From contig CAZDHE010000001.1 of NCBI GenBank assembly GCA_964505305.1, positions 62,001 to 126,000 on the forward strand: a DNA stretch of 64,000 bases. Reading direction: 5' to 3'. The stretch is from JAXHLG01 sp964505305. Its GTDB lineage: Bacteria > Patescibacteriota > Minisyncoccia > Moranbacterales > DUUL01. The notes below the pieces were generated by a model. That model had not been told where the DNA came from, made no database searches, and saw only the letters and a list, made by a program, of their open reading frames with translations. This document shows positions 1 to 7,136 of the stretch, one piece after another. How positions within the stretch are numbered: the stretch's first letter is position 1; each line of letters starts with the position of its first letter. The translations under genes and the position numbers were made by a program.

Positions 1-410
1 GAGAAGTTGAGAGAAAAGGTCACAAAATAGGCCATAGCGATTATTATCCATTTGGCTTCTTAGGGGATAAGTTAAAAGACGTAATAGCTCTTGCCGATGT
101 GGTTGTTTCAAGAGCGGGGGCCACCACGATTGCTGAATTGGCTGCCAATGCCAAGCCTGTTATTTTGGTTCCGATTACGGCCAGCGCTAACGATCATCAG
201 AGAATTAATGCCTATGAATTAGCTAAAAGCGGCGCTGCCATAGTGCTTGAAGAGGGCAATTTCAACAAAAATATGTTGATGCATAATTTAAAAAAGATAG
301 CTTTTGAAGATAAGGTAAAAATTAATTTATGCAAGAACATTAGGAATTTTTATTATCCGGAAGCTACGGAGAAAATAGCAGAAAAAATTATGTTTTTTGC
401 TGATAAATAA
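1..410 (+). CDS. murG: MurG-like UDP-GlcNAc:lipid I transferase, C-terminal part (5' end outside window)
   Basis: The reading frame is open from base 3, so only about 135 C-terminal codons are present and the true start is upstream of the window. The segment reads through the nucleotide-sugar binding lobe typical of MurG (GT28 family): an ADVVVSRAG stretch, then TIAEL, a KPVILVP strand and a DHQ..NA helix start. In known MurG proteins these contact UDP-GlcNAc. MurG adds GlcNAc to lipid I on the inner face of the membrane to make lipid II. An internal GTG at 99 could look like a start but lies inside the conserved domain. A related GT28 glycosyltransferase is the main alternative, but the motif order fits MurG well. 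Confidence 0.85.
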   Translation, partial: EVERKGHKIGHSDYYPFGFLGDKLKDVIALADVVVSRAGATTIAELAANAKPVILVPITASANDHQRINAYELAKSGAAIVLEEGNFNKNMLMHNLKKIAFEDKVKINLCKNIRNFYYPEATEKIAEKIMFFADK

Positions 411-693
411 TATAGGAATAAGAACTGTTTAGCGAGTTTGTTTGAAAGGGAAATGTTTTCTTTTCGTAAAAAATTAGTAAGCAACAAGTAGTTGAAAAGA
501 GGGAATTGCGGATTAGAGTGTTTTAGAGTTGCAAGTAAACAAGCCTCAAATGTTTAATCAAGCTTAAAATTAAATATTAACGGGGTGTTTGGTAATTTGC
601 TCTTTTTGTCTTTCTAAGGAAAAGGAAGCGCTTTTGCAAAAAAGAAGAAATTTTGACCTTTATTAGTGTTTTTCTAAAAGTGTTAATTTTGAT
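411..693. other. Intergenic stretch, nothing recognised
   Basis: About 280 A+T-rich bases between murG and the next promoter. I see no open frame with family resemblance, no tRNA fold and no strong hairpin followed by a T-run. Confidence 0.5.
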
Positions 694-722
694 TTGACGC
701 TTTTAATGTTTAATGTTATTAT
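694..722 (+). promoter_or_regulatory. Sigma-70-type promoter, nearly leaderless
   Basis: TTGACG at 694-699 and TATTAT at 717-722 are separated by 17 bases. Transcription would begin near 729, only about six bases before the ATG at 735, so the mRNA would be leaderless or nearly so. No Shine-Dalgarno is present. Confidence 0.6.
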
Positions 723-734
723 TCTTCAAGTCAT

Positions 735-1022
735 ATGAAAGAAGTAGATTTACTCATAAGCTGCCCGGTTTGCGGCAGTGAATACAAGAACAATGATACG
801 GGTGTTGTAAAGGCAAAAGACAGCGCTATGCTGGTTCATGCCAGTTGTGGCCATTGCCAAAGCTCTTTTTTGGCTATGGTTACCAAGGGCTACGAGACAG
901 AAGGAATGGTTAGCATGGGGATGTTGACAGATCTGGATTACGAAGAGGCTTGCAGACTTCTCGGCGGTGAACCGGTAACCGCGGATGAAGTTTTGGATTT
1001 ATATGAAAAGAACAGTCATTAG
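735..1022 (+). CDS. Small zinc-ribbon protein of unknown function (95 aa)
   Basis: The protein opens with a CPVC pair near residue 10 and has a CGHC pair near residue 40, a typical four-cysteine zinc ribbon. The second half is acidic and helical (EEACRLLGGEPVTADEVLD). I do not recognise a named family. It lies 63 bases upstream of the ribosomal protein L25 gene and is probably cotranscribed with it from the promoter at 694-722, which hints at a role near translation, although this is only context. The ATG at 735 directly follows the promoter. No signal peptide or membrane segment is visible, so it should be cytoplasmic. Confidence 0.7.
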   Translation: MKEVDLLISCPVCGSEYKNNDTGVVKAKDSAMLVHASCGHCQSSFLAMVTKGYETEGMVSMGMLTDLDYEEACRLLGGEPVTADEVLDLYEKNSH

Positions 1023-1085
1023 GAGTTTTTTGGATAATTGTTTTTAAGGTTGGTATTTAAGTTAAATGTTTAAGTTTTATTTATT

Positions 1086-1769
1086 ATGAAAAAGAAGATT
1101 GGCATGGAGGTTAAAGTTCGGAACAAAAAACAAAAGAATGATTTTATAGGCTGGATCCCGGGAGTTGTTTACGGACCGGAAATTAAGGAAAACAAGATAA
1201 TCTGGATGGATTATCAGAATTTTTATGACACCTATAATGAAGCGGGAGGCAGCACTCTGGTTGATTTAAAAGTAGAGGGGGAAAATAAAGCTTTTCCCGT
1301 TCTTGTTTATGATATTCAGTATCACCCTATTTCCGGGAGATATAATCATGTGGATTTTTATGCGGTAAAAATGGGAGAAAAATTAGAGACTGAGATTGAG
1401 CTTAATTTCGTGGGAGAGTCTCCGGCAGTGAAAGAGCAAGGCGGTATTTTAGTTAAGAGTTTGGATTCAATCGAAGTTAAATGTTTACCGAAAGATTTGA
1501 TAAGTGAAATTAAAGTGGACGTTTCTTCTCTTAAAGAAATGGATGATTGCATTTACGTTAAGGATCTTGACATTCCTCAAGAACTTGAGGTTATGCTTGA
1601 CGAGAATACTAAGGTGGCCTCTATTTCAAGACCTAGAAGTGATGAGGAACTGGAGCAATTAAAAGAAAAAGCCGAAGTGGATATGGATCAAGTGGAGACA
1701 GTGGATAAGAAGAAGGAAGAAGAAGAGGAAGATCAGCAAGAAGACGACTCCGAACCGGATAAAAAATAA
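1086..1769 (+). CDS. rplY: 50S ribosomal protein L25/TL5 (CTC family)
   Basis: The 227-residue protein has the two-domain TL5/CTC form of L25. The N-terminal 5S-rRNA-binding domain spans roughly residues 1-95, with the characteristic IPGVVYGPE and HVDFYAV segments. The C-terminal beta domain spans roughly 100-185 and includes GGILVKSLDSIEV and LPKDL. A highly charged Glu/Asp/Lys tail follows (about 190-227). L25 binds 5S rRNA in the central protuberance of the large subunit. The lysine-rich start (MKKKIGMEV) is slightly unusual. The ATG at 1086 has no Shine-Dalgarno. Start choice and family are both well supported. Confidence 0.92.
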   Translation: MKKKIGMEVKVRNKKQKNDFIGWIPGVVYGPEIKENKIIWMDYQNFYDTYNEAGGSTLVDLKVEGENKAFPVLVYDIQYHPISGRYNHVDFYAVKMGEKLETEIELNFVGESPAVKEQGGILVKSLDSIEVKCLPKDLISEIKVDVSSLKEMDDCIYVKDLDIPQELEVMLDENTKVASISRPRSDEELEQLKEKAEVDMDQVETVDKKKEEEEEDQQEDDSEPDKK

Positions 1770-1981
1770 TAAATACCTTAGAATAGAGATTGGCTAAGTA
1801 TTTCATAAACTGTATGAAACATCAATAAATAGGTGAATTTAAGATAGGACGGTTTCGGTATAATTGATTAATTATGCTATTGCGGGTGTTTTTTAAAGGT
1901 TTTCACTGATTATTGTTTCAGTAATAATTATTCTCTTTGCTAAGCTATAGTCATCAAATTCTAAATAATTTTTTAACAAAA

Positions 1982-3511
1982 ATGGAGGTTTTCAAAAAAA
2001 ACGAAACAAAAGTTTGCAAAAAAATATTTGAAAATATTTTTAAAGCATCTTTTCTGGGAAAAAAGGCTAGCATCCTTGCGTTGTTGGCCTTTTTTTGGAT
2101 GTTTGCAGGAGGTTTTTATCCAACTTTTGTAAAAAATGAGGATTTATCTAAAATAATACAAGCTCGGGAAGAATCTTCAGAAGAAGACTCCGAAGAGGAA
2201 GAGTCAGAAGAAGAAAAAGCGGATTCTGAGGGTGAGGAAGACGAGGAAGACGAGGAAGACGACGAACTGTCGGAAGAAGAAAAGGAGGAAGCTGAGAAGA
2301 AAAAGAAAGAAAAAGAAAAACTTTCCAAGGAAGAAGAGGAGGCGGAAGAAGAAGTGGAAGAAGCTTCCGAGGCAGTAGCGGGAGCGGAAAGCCAGTGGCA
2401 ACAAATTAATCGTCAAGTCATCAACACTCGATATGAAATTCAGAAAACTCAAGAGGCTGTAGAATCACTTGAAAGCCAAATAAAAAAGCAGAGTCAAAAA
2501 ATAAATAATATAGACAAAAATATTCAATTTAAAAAGCAGATTTTGTCTGAGTATTTAAGACATTACAGAAAAGGAGTTTCTGAAATGGGAATGAACTATT
2601 TGGATAGCGGAAAAGATATAGGGGATTATTTAAAGTCATTGGATTCTTACGAGGATATTCAAAGCAAGATAGGAGAAACTTTAGACAAAATTAAGGCAGA
2701 TAAACAAATGATTGAGGAAAAGAAAAAGGCTATTGAAGAAAAAAAACAGGCCAAAGCGGAGGTGAGGGAGAATCAAGAGTCTCAAAAGCAAAGATTGGAG
2801 CGCCAGGAATCCCAGAAACAAGAAATCTTAAATGAAAGAAAAGAAGAGGTTTCAGAAAAACAAGCCACTTTAAGCGAGCTAAGAGCAAAAATTGCCCAAG
2901 TGGAGAGCGAATTGTCATCTTTATTGAAGGAGAGCTATGACACGGATGATATTTTAGAGGCAGCTGAATTTGCCAGTGACGCCACCGGAGTAAGAAAAGA
3001 TTTTTTACTGGGAATGCTGGTTGTAGAGTCGGACTTAGGAAGATACACCGGAGGGTGTACTTACGAGGAAGTTAAAGATGGGGCCAAGGATGCTTATAAA
3101 AGCGGCAGGTTAAGTCAAGGTTCTTATGATTTAATGAAGAAGAGAAAGGATCTTTTTGAGGATATTGTTGATGAGCTGGATTACGATGAAGATGAAGTAA
3201 AAGTTTCTTGTAATCCCTCCAATTATGTGGGAACTGGGGGTGCTATGGGCGTGGCTCAATTTATGGCTGACACGTGGATGGGATATAAGAGTGATATAGT
3301 TAGTCACACCGGCCACAACCCCCCGGATCCTTGGAGTTTAGCGGATGGAGTTACCGCTATGGCTTTAAAATTAGACAAAGTTGATGGAGTGGACGATCAT
3401 GAAGAAGATGCAGAGTGTTATGCCGCTAAATTATATTTAGGCTCGACTTCCGCGGATTGGTATTGTGATAGAATATTTTATTGGGCGGATAATTATGAAG
3501 ATAAACTTTAA
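1982..3511 (+). CDS. Membrane-anchored coiled-coil protein with C-terminal lytic transglycosylase domain
   Basis: I place the start at the ATG at 1982 rather than an upstream TTG at 1937, giving about 509 residues. Residues 30-48 form one hydrophobic membrane or signal segment. Residues about 63-125 are almost entirely Glu, Asp, Ser and Lys. Residues about 130-320 are a long Gln/Glu/Lys coiled coil resembling EnvC/PcsB-type hydrolase activators. The C-terminal part resembles the SLT goose-type lysozyme fold: VVESDLGR near residue 349 supplies the expected catalytic Glu, followed by GAMGVAQFM near 419 and a PWSLADG segment. The likely role is peptidoglycan cleavage at the cell surface during growth or division. 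Four extracytoplasmic cysteines occur in the catalytic region and may form disulfides. Confidence 0.75.
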   Translation: MEVFKKNETKVCKKIFENIFKASFLGKKASILALLAFFWMFAGGFYPTFVKNEDLSKIIQAREESSEEDSEEEESEEEKADSEGEEDEEDEEDDELSEEEKEEAEKKKKEKEKLSKEEEEAEEEVEEASEAVAGAESQWQQINRQVINTRYEIQKTQEAVESLESQIKKQSQKINNIDKNIQFKKQILSEYLRHYRKGVSEMGMNYLDSGKDIGDYLKSLDSYEDIQSKIGETLDKIKADKQMIEEKKKAIEEKKQAKAEVRENQESQKQRLERQESQKQEILNERKEEVSEKQATLSELRAKIAQVESELSSLLKESYDTDDILEAAEFASDATGVRKDFLLGMLVVESDLGRYTGGCTYEEVKDGAKDAYKSGRLSQGSYDLMKKRKDLFEDIVDELDYDEDEVKVSCNPSNYVGTGGAMGVAQFMADTWMGYKSDIVSHTGHNPPDPWSLADGVTAMALKLDKVDGVDDHEEDAECYAAKLYLGSTSADWYCDRIFYWADNYEDKL

Positions 3512-3578
3512 CAACAAAAAAGATAAGGGAAATTAAACTCCTAAGAAATAAAATTTTTTTTATTTTGTATTAAATATT

Positions 3579-3701
3579 GAAAGCTGTCCGAGGTCATTTC
3601 CGCTTTATCAGTTTCTCCTTAAGTTTGTTAAGGAAAAATATGAGGAAATAGGAGGTAGAGCAAGGGCAGCTTTCCCTTTTGATTTTAAAACCAAGGGAAA
3701 G
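3579..3701 (+). ncRNA. Candidate structured RNA with two mutually exclusive helices
   Basis: The sequence can fold as follows. An 11-pair closing stem joins 3579-3589 to 3664-3674 (one G-U). An inner 8-pair stem joins 3602-3609 to 3654-3661 (two G-U). A 7-pair hairpin joins 3616-3622 to 3628-3634. The 3' arm of the closing stem overlaps a second perfect 9-pair hairpin (3670-3678 with 3693-3701), so only one of the two can form. The element lies 330 bases before rubrerythrin. It matches no riboswitch or housekeeping RNA that I can recall, and folding by eye overestimates structure. Confidence 0.35.
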
Positions 3702-3773
3702 AAGTGTAAATTTTTAGTGGGTTGCTGTTAATTCTTTATTTAAGTATGTTCTATTTATTCAGTTTAAGTTTTT

Positions 3774-3846
3774 TTAACTGGTGTTGCGTATACTCATTAT
3801 AATTTAATATGAACTTTTTTAGTTAAGGCAGTGAATTTGAAATTCA
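3774..3846 (+). promoter_or_regulatory. Possible rubrerythrin promoter with 7-1-7 palindrome
   Basis: TTAACT (3774-3779) and a perfect TATAAT (3798-3803) are 18 bases apart. About 30 bases downstream sits the perfect palindrome TGAATTTGAAATTCA (3832-3846), an inverted repeat of 7-1-7 form. Fur/PerR-family operators have this geometry, and the next genes are the oxidative-stress pair, so it may be a metal- or peroxide-sensing operator. A second TATAAT at 4008-4013 lies 17 bases before the start codon. No regulator gene is visible nearby. Confidence 0.4.
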
Positions 3847-4030
3847 GCTACTGTATCTTCAGAAGTCGAGCTTCAGAGGTTTTTCAAAAAAGGCTGGCTT
3901 GGCAGGAGTGCGTAATATCAATTATTTAATTTTTACTTAAATGGATTTTTAAAGATATGTTTTAGAAGGTTCAATTTCTAAACTTCTTTGGTTTTGAAAT
4001 GTTTAAATATAATCATTAAAGTTAAAAAAA

Positions 4031-4618
4031 ATGGAAAAAACGATTAAAAACTTGGCGGAAGCCTTTATTGGAGAATGCCAGGCTCGAAATAGGTACACCT
4101 ATTATGCCAAGGATGCCAAGAAAGAAGGTTATGAACAAATTGCCGGAATTTTTGCAGAAACTGCCGAGCAGGAAAAGGAGCACGCTAAATGGTTAATGAG
4201 GATGATTAATCAGCTAAAAAAAGAATCAAACAAGGATTATTCAGAAATTAAAGTTGATCAAGCATCTGTTCCAACCAGATGGGGAAATACTTTGGAAAAT
4301 TTAAAAGCCGCCGCCGCCGGCGAGAATTATGAACATTCGGATATGTATAAGAGGTTTGCCGATGAAGCCCAAGAGGAGGGTTATAACGATATTGCTGCCA
4401 GATTGCGGTCCATTGCCAAGGCCGAAGCCCATCACGAAGAAAGATACAGAAAATTAATAAAACAAGTTGAAGCAGGAACAATTTTTAAGAAAGAGGAGGA
4501 GACTCATTGGATTTGCAGAGAATGCGGTTACCAGCATGCCGGCAAGGAGGCTCCGGAAAAATGTCCGTCTTGTGATCACCCTCAGGCTTTTTATCAAGTT
4601 AAATGTGAGGAATTTTAA
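4031..4618 (+). CDS. rbr: Rubrerythrin
   Basis: The 195-residue protein has the standard rubrerythrin layout. An N-terminal four-helix ferritin-like domain carries the diiron Glu/His ligands (AFIGECQARNRYTYYA, then AEQEKEHAKW, and later AKAEAHHEERY). A C-terminal rubredoxin domain from about residue 158 has two Cys-x2-Cys knuckles (CREC, CPSC). Rubrerythrin reduces hydrogen peroxide to water in anaerobes, drawing electrons through its FeS4 centre. It is followed 36 bases later by desulfoferrodoxin, so superoxide and peroxide detoxification are encoded together, which points to an anaerobic or microaerophilic life. The ATG at 4031 has a TATAAT box just upstream and no Shine-Dalgarno. Confidence 0.95.
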   Translation: MEKTIKNLAEAFIGECQARNRYTYYAKDAKKEGYEQIAGIFAETAEQEKEHAKWLMRMINQLKKESNKDYSEIKVDQASVPTRWGNTLENLKAAAAGENYEHSDMYKRFADEAQEEGYNDIAARLRSIAKAEAHHEERYRKLIKQVEAGTIFKKEEETHWICRECGYQHAGKEAPEKCPSCDHPQAFYQVKCEEF

Positions 4619-4654
4619 GTTTTTTGTAGGTTTTTTAAAATTTAGGAATTTTTT

Positions 4655-5050
4655 ATGGCTACCAATCTAAAACAAATCTACAAATGTAATGTTTGTGGGA
4701 ATATTGTGGAGGTTTTACACTCCGGAGCGGGAGAGTTGGTTTGCTGTGGGGAGCCTATGGAGCTTCAAGCTGAAAAAACTGAGCAAGACGAAGGTTTAGA
4801 AAAGCACGTTCCCGTTTTGGAAAAAACTGAGTCTGGGTACAAGGTTAAGGTGGGGTCTGTTCCTCATCCCATGGAAGAAGAGCATTATATAGAATGGATA
4901 GAGCTTTGGGCGGACGAGAATTTTTATGAGAGAAAGTTTTTAAAACCGGGAATGGCCGCGGAGGTGGAGTTTTGTTTAGATTATGACCCCGAGAAAATAG
5001 AGGTTCGGGAATATTGCAATATTCATGGATTGTGGAAGGATCAGAAGTGA
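4655..5050 (+). CDS. dfx: Desulfoferrodoxin (2Fe superoxide reductase)
   Basis: All metal ligands of the two-iron superoxide reductase are visible in the 131-residue protein. The desulforedoxin centre has Cys11, Cys14, Cys30 and Cys31. The catalytic centre II has His51 (in EKHVP, with the conserved Glu49 and Lys50), His71, His77, Cys121 and His124. The enzyme reduces superoxide to hydrogen peroxide, which the adjacent rubrerythrin can then remove. An AGGA seven bases before the ATG is one of the few plausible, though weak, ribosome binding sites in the window. The gene probably shares a transcript with rubrerythrin and ends at the hairpin near 5140-5170. Confidence 0.96.
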   Translation: MATNLKQIYKCNVCGNIVEVLHSGAGELVCCGEPMELQAEKTEQDEGLEKHVPVLEKTESGYKVKVGSVPHPMEEEHYIEWIELWADENFYERKFLKPGMAAEVEFCLDYDPEKIEVREYCNIHGLWKDQK

Positions 5051-5139
5051 AAAAGTAAACGTTTTAAAAAAGTTAAGGACGGTTTTGCTTCTGCCGGTTT
5101 TGTTTCTATTCTAAAGATTAACTTAACTGAATTGTAAAG

Positions 5140-5170
5140 AAGCAGCGGTTTTTTATGCCCGTTGCTTTTT
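5140..5170 (+). terminator. Intrinsic terminator after dfx
   Basis: A 9-pair stem (5140-5148 with 5159-5167, one G-U) is followed by a run of T ending at 5170. It overlaps the last codons of the convergent glycosyltransferase gene. Confidence 0.6.
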
Positions 5171-6376
5171 ATATGGATTTTTTAACCATTTTATGAGATT
5201 TTCTGTTGTTTTCTCCGGATTATATTTTTCAAGAAGAAACTCATAAGATTTAGTGGCTCTTGAGCGGTATTCTTTGGGGTTCTTGGCGGCTTGCAAGATC
5301 TCCTCGGTTAGTTTTTGATTGTCCCCCGGAGAGAAAACCGGGTAAAGATTATTTTCTTCAATTGTCTGGCTTAGCTCTGTTGAGCGGGATAAAATTAAGG
5401 GTAATCCCTGTCTTATCATTTCCCCTGTCATTGTTCGAGCGCCAATGATGGTTTCATGGTTGGATTTATCGCATACCAATCCCAAATCACAATACTTTAA
5501 AAAGGATGCCAGTTCTTCATTGGATAGATTAGAAAGGAAATAAAACTTTTCCGAGTGCGGACCGGCTTGAATCATTTTTTGAAAATTTCTCAACTGAATT
5601 GATGTTTCCGAGTAGGGTTGCATTTGAGTGGAGAAAAATTTAATCCGAGGATTTTCGTCCATTGCTTTTTTCAGGCCTCTATAAAGTGTCTTATAGTCGG
5701 TCCACTGATTAAATCCTGAACACCAGAAAATATTAAAATAAGATTTTTTCAACAATAGCGAGCGCTTAGGCGGATTTGCCGTTTTTTCTTTTGCAAAAAC
5801 GGCGTTGGGTATATATTCAAGAAGTTCTTGATGATTTTTGGGAGTTAGCCTTTTTTCTAATAAGGATAGTTTTCCGGTAATGCAATATTTTTGAGAGATA
5901 GTCGCGGAGGATATTTTGTCAGCTTTTTTGAGAACATTATTTTCATAAAAAGGCGGAACTAATAAATTAAAATCTCGCCTTTCGAATTGGAAAGATTTTC
6001 TCTTAGTGATTATATATCCGTTTACGTCAGCCCAGAATGGGACCTCGGGGCTTTTTTGAGCAATTAAGTATGAAGGTTGTATATTAATGGAAATTACAGC
6101 GTCGTAATTATTGATTTTTGGTGCAGAAAGGTGTTTATCTTGAAGGGCTTCCGGAAAGGTGAGGTAATTAATATTTACAGAATCTATTTTTGTTTGCGGC
6201 GGTTTTTTGTTGGCATCTTGATAAAAGGGGGATATTAAGAAAGCATCTGTCTTAAACAGGTTCTTTTTTTCTATAATAGGTTTAATGATTTGCCAAGTTC
6301 TAACTCCGGAAGAGTAAGTGATATTTTTGTTTTCAAAGGGCAGTGGAGCAGAGCCAACAATTAAGATTTTTTTCAT
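5153..6376 (-). CDS. GT-B-type glycosyltransferase
   Basis: The 407-residue protein starts MKKILIVGSAPLPFE, a typical first beta strand of a GT-B fold. In the C-terminal half it has YFNIFWCSGFNQWTDY (start of the second Rossmann domain), a LKYCDLGLVCDKS strand, and the segment TMTGEMIRQGLPLILS. This layout resembles GT4/GT1-type enzymes, in which that last segment binds the sugar nucleotide. The usual E-x7-E signature is not clear, so donor and acceptor cannot be named. It is alone on the minus strand, away from the main glycan cluster at 35-46 kb. A non-catalytic GT-B protein remains possible. It has no Shine-Dalgarno and no membrane segment. Confidence 0.6.
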   Translation of the reverse strand: MKKILIVGSAPLPFENKNITYSSGVRTWQIIKPIIEKKNLFKTDAFLISPFYQDANKKPPQTKIDSVNINYLTFPEALQDKHLSAPKINNYDAVISINIQPSYLIAQKSPEVPFWADVNGYIITKRKSFQFERRDFNLLVPPFYENNVLKKADKISSATISQKYCITGKLSLLEKRLTPKNHQELLEYIPNAVFAKEKTANPPKRSLLLKKSYFNIFWCSGFNQWTDYKTLYRGLKKAMDENPRIKFFSTQMQPYSETSIQLRNFQKMIQAGPHSEKFYFLSNLSNEELASFLKYCDLGLVCDKSNHETIIGARTMTGEMIRQGLPLILSRSTELSQTIEENNLYPVFSPGDNQKLTEEILQAAKNPKEYRSRATKSYEFLLEKYNPEKTTENLIKWLKNPYKKQRA

Positions 6377-6708
6377 AAAAATAAAAAAGTGATAATCAAG
6401 GAGCTATAATTAAGGCCAAAGAAAGGGGCTTAATTAGGATTTAATTAAAAATAATTAGAAAAAAGGCATATTTCAAGGTCAAAAATGAAGCGTTTAATTT
6501 AGCGGAGCTTTTAATAAGCAAGATGCTTTGATTGTTTTAAAATTGGGATTTCGCGGGTGATGATTTATTTCAAAATAAAAACAAAAAGTTGTTTCCAAAA
6601 ACTAAATATTTAAAAACTTCATTAGGTTGAGAATGTGCGTAATATTACCTTTTATATAGCTTCTATACAATAATTTTATTTTAAAATTTCATATATATAA
6701 ATTTTTTG
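6377..6708. other. Intergenic stretch, nothing recognised
   Basis: About 330 bases of A+T-rich sequence between the glycosyltransferase start and the tRNA-Thr 3' end. It should contain the promoter of the glycosyltransferase and the 3' end of the tRNA transcript, but I see no clear site, gene or repeat. Confidence 0.4.
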
Positions 6709-6780
6709 AGCCGGGGATGGGAATCGAACCCACAATCTACGCGTTACGAGTGCGTTGCTCTACCATTGAGCCACCCCGGC
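6709..6780 (-). tRNA. tRNA-Thr (anticodon CGU)
   Basis: The reverse complement folds as a cloverleaf: acceptor GCCGGGG/CCCCGGC, a D-arm with GGTAGAGC, anticodon loop CTCGTAA giving CGU, and the T-loop TTCGATT. The anticodon stem has one A-C mismatch next to the loop. CCA is not encoded. It lies downstream of tRNA-Lys and probably shares its transcript. Confidence 0.93.
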
Positions 6781-6940
6781 CTGTATTGCTCTTCCGGCGG
6801 GATTATAAAGTATTTCAACTATTTTTCAAAATCTATTAAAGCCCGCCTTTCTATTTTTATCTGCAAAAAACTCTCGGGTTAATTTTTTCGAAAGATTCTT
6901 GTTTATGATTTTTGACTGAGTTTTTGAATTTAGAGTTTTG

Positions 6941-7013
6941 TGGGTGCAGAGGGAATCGAACCCCCGACCGTCAGCTTAAAAGGCTGCTGCTCTACCGACT
7001 GAGCTATGCACCC
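6941..7013 (-). tRNA. tRNA-Lys (anticodon UUU)
   Basis: The reverse complement gives acceptor GGGTGCA/TGCACCC, a D-arm GCTCAGTCGGTAGAGC, anticodon loop CTTTTAA (UUU) in a five-pair stem, and the T-arm loop TTCGATT. The discriminator is A and CCA is not encoded. Confidence 0.96.
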
Positions 7014-7034
7014 GGAAATAAAACCACAAAGAAA

Positions 7035-7063
7035 ATTATAAACTCGACTTGCTTATAAGTCAA
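7035..7063 (-). promoter_or_regulatory. Promoter for tRNA-Lys and tRNA-Thr
   Basis: On the minus strand TTGACT (7058-7063) and TATAAT (7035-7040) are exactly 17 bases apart, 22 bases upstream of the tRNA-Lys 5' end. The promoter interlocks with the divergent promoter of enolase. Confidence 0.75.
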
Positions 7064-7077
7064 TAGAAGTGTATAAT
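7049..7077 (+). promoter_or_regulatory. Promoter candidate for enolase
   Basis: TTGCTT (7049-7054) and TATAAT (7072-7077) with a 17-base spacer, physically overlapping the divergent tRNA promoter. Two more TATAAT boxes (7107-7112, 7113-7118) lie closer to the ATG at 7137 but lack a well-spaced -35 element. Confidence 0.5.
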
Positions 7078-7136
7078 AACAGTTAGCAAACTTTGAAAAA
7101 TTTTAATATAATTATAATAAAACTTAAAGAATAAAA

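Noticed and set aside
2116..2452. Antisense open frames rich in Ser or Phe opposite the transglycosylase gene
   Set aside because: They are mirror images of the Glu/Lys-rich coding sequence and have no independent support.
3579..3701. Considered SRP RNA, 6S RNA or a known riboswitch for the structured element
   Set aside because: The conserved GGAA tetraloop and AGCA internal loop of SRP RNA are absent, 6S-type long bubbles do not fit, and no known riboswitch core sequence is recognisable.
5048..5050. Recoding of UGA as Gly or Trp, as in some CPR lineages
   Set aside because: dfx, uvrA and uppS end at TGA exactly where their families end, so UGA is used as stop.
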